DNA of 64,000 bases. It comes from Whitmania pigra (taxonomy: Eukaryota > Annelida > Clitellata > Hirudinida > Haemopidae). The first letter of the stretch is position 1; each line of letters begins with the position of its first letter. The translations under genes and the position numbers were made by a program. The DNA lies in assembly GCA_021613335.1 (NCBI GenBank), contig JAJTWR010000231.1, positions 2,998,001 through 3,062,000 of the forward strand, given 5' to 3'. The notes below the pieces were generated by a model. The model ran no database searches. It saw only the letters and a program-made list of their open reading frames with translations, and was not told the origin of the DNA. Shown here one piece after another: positions 11,793-34,216 of this stretch.

Positions 11793-12325
11793 CAGAGGCG
11801 TAGCCTGGGTATTTTGCGCCCGGGGGCAAACTATAGAATTGGCGCCCTTTTCCATGTCTATATATTTAATCTTACTGTATTACACTAAATTTGAAATTGA
11901 AATAAAAATCAAATTTTAATGGCACAAGGCATCCATTTAAAAGTGAAAAAAATTCTACAAATAGTAGCGCATGCTTCACCCAATCAGTCACAGTCTAAGA
12001 TGATTTACATGCATAGTAGTCTAATACTGTCTAAAATAGATTTATTTTTCTTGATTTAACAGTTGCAAGCTGATCAATAACGTCATCAAAGTCTGTTTTC
12101 TCAAGCGTTTCTCTTTCTATACTAAGAAGAGCAAGATCACTGAGACGATCCTGTCCCATTGATGCATTAAGCCTCATTTTGGCGCCCCTGTATCTTGGCG
12201 CCCGGGGACATATGTATCCCCTCGCCCCCCCCCCTTAGCTACGCCTCTGCTCCCGCAGCGGGTTTAGAGTCCGCGCTGCCATCGTGAGAGGCGCAGCCTT
12301 AACCGTTAGGCAATGCGGGCGCACT
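11760..12325 (-). repeat. tRNA-like repeat split by the hAT element
   Basis: With the hAT element and one target duplication removed, the minus strand from about 12322 reads as tRNA-like. TTGCCTAACGGTTAAGGC resembles box A, and GACTCTAAACCCG lies at the box B position inside a GCAGCG/CGCTGC-type arm. The B box is poor and there is no clear acceptor pairing, so this looks like a tRNA-derived SINE head rather than a working tRNA gene. Confidence 0.5.
11793..12249 (-). mobile_element. hAT-family element, internally deleted, with 8-bp target duplication
   Basis: The ends CAGAGGCGTAGC and GCTACGCCTCTG are inverted, and the 8-bp CTCCCGCA flanks both sides (11785-11792 and 12250-12257). Between them the minus strand (about 12180-12033) encodes a hAT dimerisation-domain C-terminus. 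It reads RLSDLALLSIERETLEKTDF followed by DDVIDQLATVKSRK and a stop, the typical last block of hAT transposases. At 457 bp it is a non-autonomous 3' remnant. Confidence 0.88.
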
Positions 12326-12329
12326 AATC

Positions 12330-12976
12330 ATCTCCTCATGTTTGCACCCCCTCATGGAAAATGCTGAAATGACGTCCGTGGTGTAATTTCACTAGATAAT
12401 ATTGAGAGCCTGAAGTTGGGTTTTCCAGTGAGTTGGATGCAACCCATTTGACCGGATGATAAACGGGCTTCGTTATTGTTGTAAGACATAATTATATACC
12501 ACAATATTATATTTTAATATACAATATAAATGGTACATTACTTATTTTATATCTTTTTACCATTAATATTATATAATAGTGTGACAATGTTGTCATTGTT
12601 GTTGCTCTAGCTACTCTTGTAGTTGTTGCATAAAATATGAACAAGCAGTAAACAATTTATAACATGAAAACCATTACATATTATGCGCATCTATAGAATT
12701 CTGAAATTGCGTTAATTTTTGTACTAATAAAACGTTTTTAATATTTTGAAGTAGTGTCTCAAAATGTTCTTCAATAAACTTATTTAGCTTTAGTATATAA
12801 ATATTATTCACAAATTTAGACAATAAACAATTAAATTTGCACGATTATTAATTTAAAGTATTTATTAATTTATAACTTTTATATCACACTGCTCTTTTAA
12901 TCGAAACGGAGCTCAAAATTCTGTGCTCTACTTTCTGTTGTGACATCGATTTGCAGTCGCTTAGATAAGAATAACT
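12330..12976 (+). other. Intergenic DNA upstream of TRIP4
   Basis: AT-rich; nothing recognised. The last part presumably holds the TRIP4 promoter and 5' UTR. Confidence 0.4.
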
Positions 12977-15900
12977 ATGCTGAAAGGTAAAAATAAAAGT
13001 AAAGCCCTGAAATGGATTTGTAATGAACTGTCAAGGCTGTTGAGATGTGAAATCGGGGAAGATGTTGCCAGGTATTAGTTGCGAATTACTCTAAATCTAA
13101 AGTGGCGTAAGATGCTATTTAAATAGTATAAATTAGGATTGTATACATGGTTGCATTAAGATGCGATCCAGAAGCAAACAAAACTACATTATATTGCATT
13201 TTATTTTAACTCCAGCCAATTGCTGGCGATGGAATCAAAATCTGCCCTGGAAAACCACGTCAAAGCTCTGATCGACTTTTCCTCTCCAAAGGCAGAACCA
13301 TTTCTAAGCGGGGTTCTCGAACTCTGGGAAGAGGACCACAAGGATGAAAAGGTAAATTAGTTATTTGTTTAATAAGTATAGTTCAGAATCATTGTTGTGA
13401 CTGAAACAATCACAGTATGTAAGCATGTTAAAAAAATGCTCGTTCCCTAAGGGATGATTATGTAGAATAGTTATTTAATTAAAAATTTTTTTTTAATTTA
13501 AGAAAAATCCACTTCCATCAATGCAGAAAAACAAAAATGTTGCTTCAGATGTCCACGCTCAGAATTCGCCATCAAAGAGTGGTAAGAAGACAAACTTTGT
13601 GCCATTGTTTGGAACTGATGGCAAGGACAGAACTGCTGCAAAGTTGCCTGGTGAAAAAATTGTTGCTTGAGCTTTTCATGTTGACCATGTTGTTGTCGAT
13701 GCACAGATTTGTCTTGAGATGTAGCATTATGAAAATGGCCTTATGCAAAATGAATACCTTTGAATTTTATTTTTTTGGAGCTTTTGAAACCAATAGTTTG
13801 CTTGACTAGGCAGTCAATCAATTTCTCAAGATGTTCATTTTGATTTTCAGCATATTTTATTATTAATAATTGCAGTTAAAATCTAATATTAGCAAAAAAA
13901 CATTATTGCTACATGGTGAACCAATATTATGTATTAGCATTTCCATAATTAATGTTGTCATCTCATCCATTGATATCAACATCATCACTGTGACTAATCA
14001 AATGTATGATAAATGACATTATGACTAATGTCATTGCAGGGAGACATGCATGTGAGTGTCAAGCATCGAAACACAGTTTGGTAAATAATTGCATCGAGTG
14101 CGGTCGAATTGTATGTGAACAGGAGGGATCAGGACCTTGCTTCTTTTGTGGCAACCTGGTTGGTTTTCATCATCATTATTGCTGTTATTGTCATTACTAC
14201 CCATTACTATCATTGTTATTACTACAAATTGACATTTAGATGTCATTTCTATTCTGCACTAACATCAATATCATCATTGCAATTCCAGGTCTGCAGCAGT
14301 CGAGAAGAGCAGATACTTTCATCAAACTCCAAGAAAGGTCAGAGGTTGAGGGATCAACTGATGTCACGATCTCAGTTCAACTCTGACAATCTGCAGGATT
14401 CGAACTCAGTAGCAGAGGAGGAGAACTTGAAGAAAGCCATCGAACACAAAGAGAAACTCCTTGAGTTTGACAAGAACAGGTTGACATTATTAATATTATT
14501 ACTTTGATGTGTTGATTATGTTTATGTTTTCAATTTAGCTATTTACTTTATAAATCTATTTGGGTGTCACTTTAAAATGAAATTGAAATGTTATTGTGAC
14601 TATAGAAGTGCTCATTTTTCATAATAACATTTATTTAAATTGGTTAAATTTAGAGACTAATGTCTGTGTGATAAATCACTCCTACTTTTTTAGTCAATAT
14701 CAAAATTTCAATACTTTGATTCTTATTGCTGTCATGCACTAGTTTTCTAAAAATTAATGTATAGTAAAATTAATATTAACATAGTTAAATTTACTTTTTA
14801 ACAAATTATGACTGTAAATAATGTCAGTGTCAAGAGAACTCGAGTCATCGACGACGAAAACGATTACTTCACCACGACTGGCAACAAGTGGCTCAACGAT
14901 GAAGAAAAGAAACTGCTCCAGAAAAAGGGTGAAGAACAGAGGGCTCAGAGGTTTGCCTCTCGACTCGGACCCTGCAAGGTGACCTTTGACTTTGCCAACA
15001 AGAAGATTTTCGAGGTCGAACCCGAGAATTACGATGCTACAGAAGATGCTGATGTCATGGCTGCCAACTTTGGAACAGGAGGCAGGAATGAAAAGAGAGT
15101 TGATGAAGAGGCAGCCAGGGCTGGATTGGAACCCTTTGACATGAAAGCAGAGGTTGGTTTGCTTAGGATGGACATTGATATTGACTGTTATCTTTGGTTA
15201 TTGTTGGTAGTAACAGATATTGTCATTTTTGACTAATGGTGTAGTTAATAGTAGTGTGATGTAACTTGTCAATACATTTATTGTTTGTTGGAACATTTCA
15301 TTTTTTACTTTATTATTATCCAGTTCATCCGAGAAGCCACCCAACCACTGTCTGAAGCCAACGGAAGAATCTCAACAGAACACCATCTCAAGGTCATTCA
15401 GGATGGTGACCTTCAGATGTCCTTGGACCAGGGGAAGGCTCTCAGCATGCACCAACCGTGGGCTTCATTGCTGGTGGCTGGAATTAAAAAGTTAGTCAGA
15501 AACAACAACCTACTAACTAGCAGTAGTTATAATGATAAGTGTTTAATTTATTGTATCATTTGACTAAGTAATTAGGGTGAATCCTGAGTGTTGGGAGCCT
15601 GTTAATTAAGCACATATAAACATGAGCATCACCTAACTTTAATCTGAAACTTTTTTCTACCCTTCAAGGCATGAGGGTCGGACCTGGTACACCAATCATC
15701 GAGGTCCGCTCTGGATTGCCTCGACAGCAAAAATTCCTGACCCCAAAGAAGTGGAAAATGTAGAGGCCATGTATAGAAGCTTCTATGGTAGGAAAATTTT
15801 TACAAAAGGATAAGGCCACCTGATGACAGCATTTTTATTTATAAATCATTGTATTAAAAAAAATTAATTTTATCTTGATTCTTAATTTGTGGATTGTATT

Positions 15901-16860
15901 TGTTGCTATGATCATCTTACCAACTCATAAATCACATCGTTGTGGTCTTCCACTTTGTAATATTCTTTCAATTTATCACCTTGTTAATAATCATAAAATT
16001 CCTCGCTTTGAAAAACCACCTCAGGAAAGAAAATAAAGTTTCCTGACACCTACCAACGGGGAGTCATCCTTGGTAGGGTAGTGGTGACAGACTGTCTGCC
16101 ACAGGAGGAATATAGAGTCAAGGTAAATCTATTATTCATCAACTTGTGAATATTCATTTGTAGGGTGGCTCGACTAAGGCTGATCTAAATTTAGCATTTG
16201 AGAACTACTTAGTCTGACTTTTGTTGCACATAATTATTGTCATAAAATGGATTGGATTGGTCATTAAAATAATTGATAAATTGGTTTTATTGTTAAATAA
16301 CAGTTAGTAAATAATTAACTAAATCATGAATAAGCATTGGTATGATAATCATTATTTCCTTGTTAGTACCCAAATGGTGAATCTGATTCTCCCTATGTCT
16401 TTATCTGCGACAATCCTCTGGAAATGAAGATCAATCTACCAATCAGAGGACAGCATAAAATCTGTGAGTATTACTTTGACTGTTTAAAACACTGCACTAT
16501 ATTTTGTCAAATTGCTTGAGGGCTGTTAACTCATTAAGAACCATAATGAGGATGTCATCAGTTGTTTCTTGAGGACAATAATTCTATGAAATATGGTGCC
16601 TCTTAATGTTCATGTCCCTCATCCTATTAATCAAATTGCCTATTGTATGTCTTGTGGTGTATGTGTCATGAGGCATATATAATTATTGTGTGCATTCTGA
16701 TGCATGTATTGTGATGTACCTGTTATGCAATTGTTGTTTGCATGTTGCATTATCATGATGTAATATCAGTTCATCTTATTTTGGTTTTGTTTCCACAGAT
16801 AACCTCGATGCTCACATCCACGCAGGAGCAAAGAAGATGTTGGATTGGAAAGAGTTATGA
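12977..16860 (+). CDS. TRIP4: Activating signal cointegrator 1 (ASC-1)
   Basis: Subunit of the ASC-1 complex (with ASCC1-3), acting as transcription coactivator and in rescue of stalled ribosomes. Exons: 12977-13071, 13216-13351, 13503-13650, 14040-14158, 14289-14479, 14828-15152, 15324-15490, 15669-15787, 16025-16122, 16367-16463, 16799-16860. Together they give 518 residues, slightly shorter than the vertebrate protein. Seen: an N-terminal helical segment, the C2HC5 zinc finger in exons 4-5 (C-x-C, HSLVNNCIECGRIVCEQEG, GPCFFCGN), a charged middle (LLEFDKNS, RTRVIDDENDYF) and a C-terminal ASCH domain (ALSMHQPWASLLVAGIKK, WIASTAK, SDSPYVFICDNP). The ATG at 12977 opens the first exon that fits the family N-terminus. 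An ATG at 13226 in exon 2 is internal. A polyadenylation signal AATAAA lies at 16946. Confidence 0.95.
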
Positions 16861-18011
16861 ATAACATAAAAAAATATAGCAATGCTCAAACCTGTACCTG
16901 TACAGATAGAGCCTTGCATCATGGAACAAATCTTATGTTTTTGTGAATAAATCTACTTCGTTTTACAAGTGTTTGACAAAATTGCTTATTGATACCCAAT
17001 GGGCAACATTAGAGTTACTTGTGGACCTGAAAAAAATATCAAAACGTTTCACAATATTTTCAATCCTGTTTTATGGTGCAGTTGCATCTCAAATGAAAGC
17101 ATGATATATATCTCAAAAGTTGTAAACTGGGTGGGCCACCTCTTTCGTATGCCGCTTTCGTAAGATTGCTGGGTAACAAATATTTTTGAGCGAACACCAG
17201 ACGAATAATAAATCAACCAGGGGTGGGACAAACCTCGCACAACTTGAGAATACGACCTTTTTTTGCTTCTAGGCCAAAATTCAGGGGGAAGGGGGCAACG
17301 GCCCTCTTGCTTTCCTTGTTCTTGATTTTCTATTACCGGGGAATATTTAATGCAATTTGTCGTAATGCTCGTTAAAGAACTTGTATTTGAAATGATTCAG
17401 AATTCTAATTGGAAATGTATTTAGTGATAAATAAATGTACATTTGAAGCTATTTTCAATTGATGGTCATCAACAGTTAGGAACGAACTTTAATCACTTAG
17501 AAGTTAGAACTGGTTGGTATTAGAGCGCGCTCTGTGAATGACCAAACGATCTTCGGAATAGATCTCGCTGATAGATACGAACACGTTTCTTTTGAGTTTT
17601 CATTCAATATTTAACTACTTCTAACATGTATTGTTTTCAATTATTCTGATCAGCGTTGTAATCTCCAACCAGATATGAATTTATTTATCTGGTTCTACTT
17701 TAGTTATTTTTATTAAGCAATAAAATCTTACCAAAATCAATAAATCGTCAAATATTTGTTCCTGAAAGTAAATCTAGTTTTAATTTTGGATGTTGGCTAC
17801 AATTAATTTGGCAATAATTTAAAAAAACAATTTTTTAATATAAACGACGTGATAATTTTAAATTATTATAAAACATTGATTCTTTGTCTTTATTTCTTTA
17901 ATTTTGTTTACGTTTGTAAACAGAAGCGCGATTTATCTGAAGCCCGTTATCGTTATAGCTTTTATTTGTTTTCCATTTCTCCACTGATATCGGTTCTGTT
18001 AATTAACCAAA
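16861..18011 (+). other. TRIP4-WDR82 intergenic region
   Basis: The TRIP4 3' UTR with AATAAA at 16946, then AT-rich sequence without recognisable coding. The region just before 18012 should contain the WDR82 promoter; no motif was firmly identified. Confidence 0.45.
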
Positions 18012-21000
18012 ATGAAGTTAACGGAGTCTGTCGTAAAAACTTTTCTGGTTGCTAAAATATTCCAAGAAAATACCGAGAGGATAAATAGCATCGATTATTC
18101 AGCTACTGGTGAAACTCTAATATCTAGCAGCGATGACGACACCATAATTATTTATGACTGCCAGAACGGAACGTAAGAATATATAAATGTTTTCAACCCT
18201 TATACAATATTTAATCGATATTGGTTTAATGTAATTATATAAAAGTTATTTAGCCAAGCTTATATAAATAAATTTGTACCTGAAAGCCAAGCTTTATCAT
18301 TCTAATTTTAGTAGATACTGCTTGCAATATATTAAAGTTTCTTTTAAAGCTATTGCTTAGATCTAACATTTCTTGTGAATGTGCCACTCATGAGCAAGTA
18401 ATTAATTAAATAATCGTTTTGTGATAGACCCAAAAGGACTTTAAATAGCAAGAAGTATGGAGTTGATTTGATCAGATATACTCATGCTGCAAATACTGCC
18501 ATTCACAGCTCCACAAAAGTTGATGGTGAGATTAGATTGTTTTATCGGCAATGATTTTTAGTAACAACAGTTAAAGTTTGTATTGAACCGCACTAATGTT
18601 TGATCTGCCTAGGAATGCATGGCCTTTTCATATCATTAATTTTGATTTAAAATTCGTTTTCAGAAATTTGCAATCACATAGATTTTAATGTAAAATGTAT
18701 TATCATTTAATGATTTACAAACAATTTATTAGCTGCATGTAGAATCAGCATAAAAATTTCTTACTTGTTACTTTCCAGATACCATCAGATACTTATCACT
18801 ACATGATAACAAATACATAAGATATTTCCAAGGACACACAAAAAAGTTTGTAGAAATGATTCTTATGAACTACAAATTTTTATATATTGGTCCCACCAAT
18901 TTCATAATGAAATTTTTCTCATAATCTATTTTTATCACTTGCTGGATTTGTCTTAGATATGCAGAATATTGATATGGGAATAAACCTAGAATATTTTAAA
19001 ATTGTATATGGTATCAAAATTTATAAGTACTTTTTTGTATCCTGAATCATTTACATTGAATTTTGAATTGAATCTCCCCTTAATCAGAGTCGTTACATTG
19101 TGCATGTCCCCCATTGATGACACATTTTTGTCTGGATCGTTAGACAAAACCATTCGCCTGTGGGACCTCAGATCACCTAACTGCCAGGTAAATTGGATAT
19201 ATTTGAAACACATTTTTGTGGTTAAACTGCAAGTTCACATTATGATAAATTAATTTACTTTTATTTATTACTAATATTATTGTTCTTACTCGATACTATC
19301 AACTTCAGAGTAATGCATTAGAGTGTTTCTGTATCCATATTGGTTGAAGCATTTCACCCTCAAAGTTGACTGAAGCACTCTAATTGCAAAATAATTTATT
19401 TATAAATATTTCAGACTGTTTTAGTGATGGTTGATGTGTTTTCATTTTGTGTTTAAGTATCCTCCCATTAAACATAACAGAACTGTTTTATGAAACACTT
19501 ATGATTACATTATCTTAATTACTTAATTACTTACTTGACCAACACATGAATGCAACCATCTGAGTTAACTTGAAAGCTTCTGTCGCTTAATGAAATCATT
19601 TGTCACAATAATAATTCATAGCACCATGTTGTGATATTTTGTTGACGTGATTTTTTTTAAGGGCTTGATGAATCTGCCAGGACGCCCTGTGGCAGCTTTT
19701 GATCCCGAAGGCCTGATATTTGCTGCTGGTATTAATTCTGAGAGCCTGAAGCTGTATGATCTACGATCTTTTGATAAGGTGAACAATTTACTCAGGTTTT
19801 ACTTGTAAAGCATTTGAAATATCTAATTAAGTAATAAGTAGAACTGATTAAGATGACTGTTTAAAAATGAAAATTTATTTATTTTTTATTTATTATTATT
19901 CCGACAGGGCCCTTTTGCAACCTTCAAGATGCAACAGGACAAAGACTGCGATTGGACCGGTCTCAAGTTTAGTCCGGATGGAAAGCTGATCTTGATCTCA
20001 ACAAATGGCCAAGTCACCAGGCTGATCGATGCTTTCCAGGGTACTCCTATACAGACCTACACTGTAAGGATCTTTTACTTTATATTAAGCCTGAATTTGG
20101 ATGTTATTTGTATGCAGAGGTTCTTTTAAGTGCTTTATGTATTTATATTGGATGTGGAGGAACCATAATAAACCAAACATTTTTGTAGTGCTTGACAAGG
20201 CAGGTTGGGTTGTGAACATTACCCATAAATGACTTGCTTTTTCTGTCACATGCAGTAATGTAGCCAGCCTATATGTCTCTCTTGGTTGCATTTCTAATTG
20301 ATGTTATCACTGTTATGGATGGTTTGGTTCAGGTGCAAATTATGGAAACATAGTAGTCTGCTAAAAAGTTATTTAATTATTAGACTATGGGTATAAATAA
20401 TGAGTTGATAATCTCTTATTTCAGGGACAGGCAAATAACAAGGGCCTCCCTCTAGAAGCATCTTTCAGTCCTGATTCTCAGTTCGTATTCAGTGGTGCGT
20501 ATCTTTCTGATTTAGTGTTTGTATTTAGTAGATTTTTTGAGTGCCTTGTCCGAATAGGATGTGAAGGAACTTATTAGCGATATTCAGTTTTAACAATTTT
20601 TTTTGTGGTTCTTATGGATGTCTGTTTCCTACCCGTTACCACTTAATTTTATTTACATGTTGTTAAATGAAGTTATTCTTACTTAGAAACCTCAAGCATA
20701 TCTAAGAGACAATCTAATTCGATTAAGCTATTAATACTCAGTTTCTATTTTCTTAAAAACATTTCAGGTTCTACTGATGGAAAAATCCATTGTTGGAACA
20801 CGAACACAGGTGCAAAAGTGGTGGTTCTGAACGGGAAGCACACTGGTCCTGTGCAGTGTGTCCAATTCAACCCGAAGTTCATGATGCTTGCATCCGCTTG
20901 CTCCAACATGGTAAGAATCCTAAACCTAAGCAAAAAACAATGCTGTCTCTTTAGAAGTTTTATAATGGCTTTGTTTCATAATATTTTTCTTTTTCAGACA

Positions 21001-21024
21001 TTTTGGCTTCCACAGGTTGATTGA
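18012..21024 (+). CDS. WDR82: WD-repeat protein 82 (Swd2 orthologue)
   Basis: Beta-propeller subunit of SET1/COMPASS H3K4 methyltransferase and of the PNUTS-PP1 transcription-termination complex. Exons: 18012-18172, 18428-18525, 18779-18850, 19090-19187, 19662-19778, 19908-20063, 20425-20494, 20768-20910, 20998-21024. The joined frame gives 313 residues, exactly the usual animal length. Family blocks are obvious: MKLTESV start, [78 protein letters not shown] and a TFWLP C-terminus. The junction between exons 3 and 4 is the least certain: a GTAGAA donor after 18850 paired with the acceptor before 19090 is the only combination I found that keeps frame. AATAAA lies at 21116. Confidence 0.95.
19315..19387. 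repeat. Short imperfect hairpin in a WDR82 intron
   Basis: The arms GCATTAGAGTGTTTC and GAAGCACTCTAATTGC are complementary over about 14-16 positions around a loop of roughly 40 bases. It could be a remnant of a small foldback repeat. Confidence 0.5.
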
Positions 21025-21664
21025 AGAAAAAATGCTTTTTGATGTAGAGCAATTCGTGCCTATAGTAGGCAATTACCATGAGATCGATAATCAAGTAATC
21101 AGTACTTTTGTACATAATAAAGCTTCTTTGGTTTTTTAGTTACTTTCTGCGATTGCACCAGAGAGACCGTTTGTCTAATGTCTAGTTGAAGCAAAAGCAG
21201 TATTTGAAAATGGGATTTTATGAAACATTATTTTGTCTGTCTTTATATATTGTTCTAGATGTCATTGGATTTTTTGTATAATGCTTTTAAAGTGGCAGAT
21301 CAGTTTTTCAGTGTTGGGATGTTTAAAAGATTACAGGAATATCTATTATGGGTCATTTACCAGAACAAATATCAATTTCCAAGAACATATATTTATTTGA
21401 GATGAATGCCTAGTTTCTTATGACAAGGCAAATTTGAGCATGGGGGAACATATTACCAAATAACGTTCTGAGATTCTCTAATTCTGCTCCATTTAGTTGT
21501 AGATCAGAAAATATAAAAACATCAAAATGGACTGTAAAACGAAATCCTAAAGAAATGTGACTAATGCGACTATTGAGAAATGCAATGCTGCATGTGGTTG
21601 TATCACAACTTTCATAAACTGCATTCCCAGGAATAAAAGTCACAAAACTAATCAGCCTTTGAAT

Positions 21665-29581
<7,917 letters not shown>

Positions 29582-30024
29582 GACAAAATAAGAATCAAAG
29601 TAGGTTAACTAAATTAAACTTTACGAGCTGCACATTCATCAAAGAATCGAAACGACCAACAAAACAGAGACATCAGCACGACCAGCTGATAGATCCGTCA
29701 GATCAGAGCGATATATGCAACTCCATCAGGCTAGGGTAGGTATTTCCACAAATTTAAATAATGCTAATCATATAAAAGTGTACACAGGATCTGCATTACA
29801 AATTAGTTTACGTTTCAATCTCACAAATGAAATATTTACAGATATCAGTTTCATATTTTCATTTCAAAGTTAGTTATTTGAATTCTCTAAACATCCTTAA
29901 CTTGTGCAATGCTGTCTTTTCTCACAAAAAATGCAATTCACCTAATTAAACTCTTAAATATGCTGAATGAATGTAACTAAATGTATAAAGTATATTTCAT
30001 TAATATTAAAGTTAACCAATTGAG
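29582..30024 (-). other. FER 5' flank
   Basis: Sequence upstream of the FER ATG on the minus strand; probable 5' UTR and promoter. No motif was identified with confidence. Confidence 0.4.
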
Positions 30025-30370
<346 letters not shown>

Positions 30371-30384
30371 GCAGAAAAAGAGGG

Positions 30385-32364
<1,980 letters not shown>

Positions 32365-32560
32365 TAATATATGTAATATATACATTGTGGAACACACTTA
32401 TCTCGACCTCGGTTAACTCGCCAAACCTATTATGTTTGAAGTGAAACCGCGAATATAATAAATATTATTATATTATTAATACGTAATATTATTATAATAA
32501 ATATTATTATTATGTAATATTATTATATATAATTATAATAACTTTCCAAAGACATTGCAA

Positions 32561-32582
32561 AATAATAATAATAATAATAATA

Positions 32583-32618
<36 letters not shown>

Positions 32619-32635
32619 TAATAATAATAATAATA

Positions 32636-32688
<53 letters not shown>

Positions 32689-32788
32689 TAATAATAATAA
32701 TAATAATAATAATATAATAATAATAATAATAATAATAATATAATAATATAATAATAATAATAAATAATAATAATATAATAATATAATA

Positions 32789-32840
<52 letters not shown>
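32561..32840. repeat. (TAA)n microsatellite, 3' side of the LINE
   Basis: About 280 bases of AAT/TAA units with occasional ATATA breaks. Shorter degenerate TAA/ATT tracts lie at 32451-32540. Confidence 0.95.
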
Positions 32841-32864
32841 GATATATATATATAATAATAAAAT

Positions 32865-34216
32865 ATTATATTAATGATATAATAATTATTAATTAATATA
32901 TTCATTCAGATTAAAAATTAAATTTGCCATTCCAACTGTTCTTGTGAGGAGGGCGCGAATTACAGGTTTCACTCAATTTTCTAAAGATATTGAGAAATAC
33001 AACTTTTTTTCGTCTTAATTGCATTTTACCCAACAACAATTATCAAACTCATAATGTAAAGTGGCCTTATTCAAATAAAATATGTTTTTAAAGTTTTACA
33101 TCCAAAAAGAATGGTTGATTTACATTTATAGGAAAGACACGATGTAGTTACTGCGTGATATTAAATAATAGCTGTGGTTTTTTATAACAATTATGTGGCT
33201 GATTTACAGTGATAGGAAAAGACCTGATATAGTTACTCTGTGTGATTAAACAATAACTTTAAATTAATAACTATAAATGTCTGCAGTCATTTTACAACAA
33301 AATTGTAAACGACGCCAGAAAAAGCCGCCCATCGATTGCTAAAGTCAAGTTACTTTCTCAAGATAAAAAATGTAATTTCTTCTCACATAATAAAATCAAC
33401 CCACTCCCAACATTAACATTATAATAAAGCCATTATTGGAACACCTAGTAATAATAACAGCGAGTTATCAGACAACCAAAGTTATTTGTCGAAGTAACGG
33501 TAATTATATTTGATACAAGATGATACTTGATACAATATTAAATGTTAATGTAAACTGCAATAACATTGTTTATTGTTATTAAGACAAATCGTCAATAAGT
33601 GCAATGAAATTATATTATTGAAAAGCCTAATTTATGATATTTCGTAATATTCTTTGAATCTTGATATGGTATTTTATTAATTATATTCCGTTTCACAATC
33701 ATTCCGTTGAAAAATATCTCTTGAATTTATTTGTTTTTTTTAATTTATTGCAATAAAAAAAAGTGGTTTCATCTATGTACTGTTTTAGAACACAATAAAA
33801 ATCACTTTGACTTTTGGGCGCCTGTTCTTCTGGTTTATTGGCCGGTTGTTCGTTTTTTAGCTTGGCCTGGGTTGGATTTTCTGCGGGTGTGCTTAGTGCC
33901 CGTTATCTTTAAGATATTTAGTCGGTTTTACAGAAAACTTTGAATAATTTATTCGGACTTATTAATTGCGCATTTTGGCTAACGGTTGGCCTTTCTTTTC
34001 CGGAGTTTTGGGTTTGTGTTTGATTTCGATTTATTTGTTATCAAAAACATTGTTTTACATTGTGCTTAAGTTTGTTTTTCTTTAGAAATATTTAATATTT
34101 GACAACGACAACAATTTAATGCTTGCAAAGAAACTACTTATTACATATTTTTAAAATGTGGATCAAATTGTGACTACTATTCATCTAGGAATTTGTATAT
34201 GCCCTCCTGAGCAAAC
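32865..34216 (+). other. FER-TBL1 intergenic region and TBL1 5' flank
   Basis: No gene recognised. It contains an imperfect direct duplication: GATTTACATTTATAGGAAAG (about 33117) and GATTTACAGTGATAGGAAAA (about 33202) start two ~53-base similar blocks. The more GC-rich stretch at 33810-34010 may belong to the TBL1 promoter or 5' UTR. Confidence 0.4.

Noticed and set aside
12258..12325. A functional tRNA gene on the minus strand
   Set aside because: The B box is weak, no clear acceptor pairing was found, and it is interrupted by the hAT element near its 3' side.
13498..13704. Minus-strand Gln/His-rich frame
   Set aside because: Shadow of TRIP4 exon 3.
32510..32905. Long minus-strand Ile/Tyr/Leu open frame
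   Set aside because: Also a translation of a (TAA)n tract.
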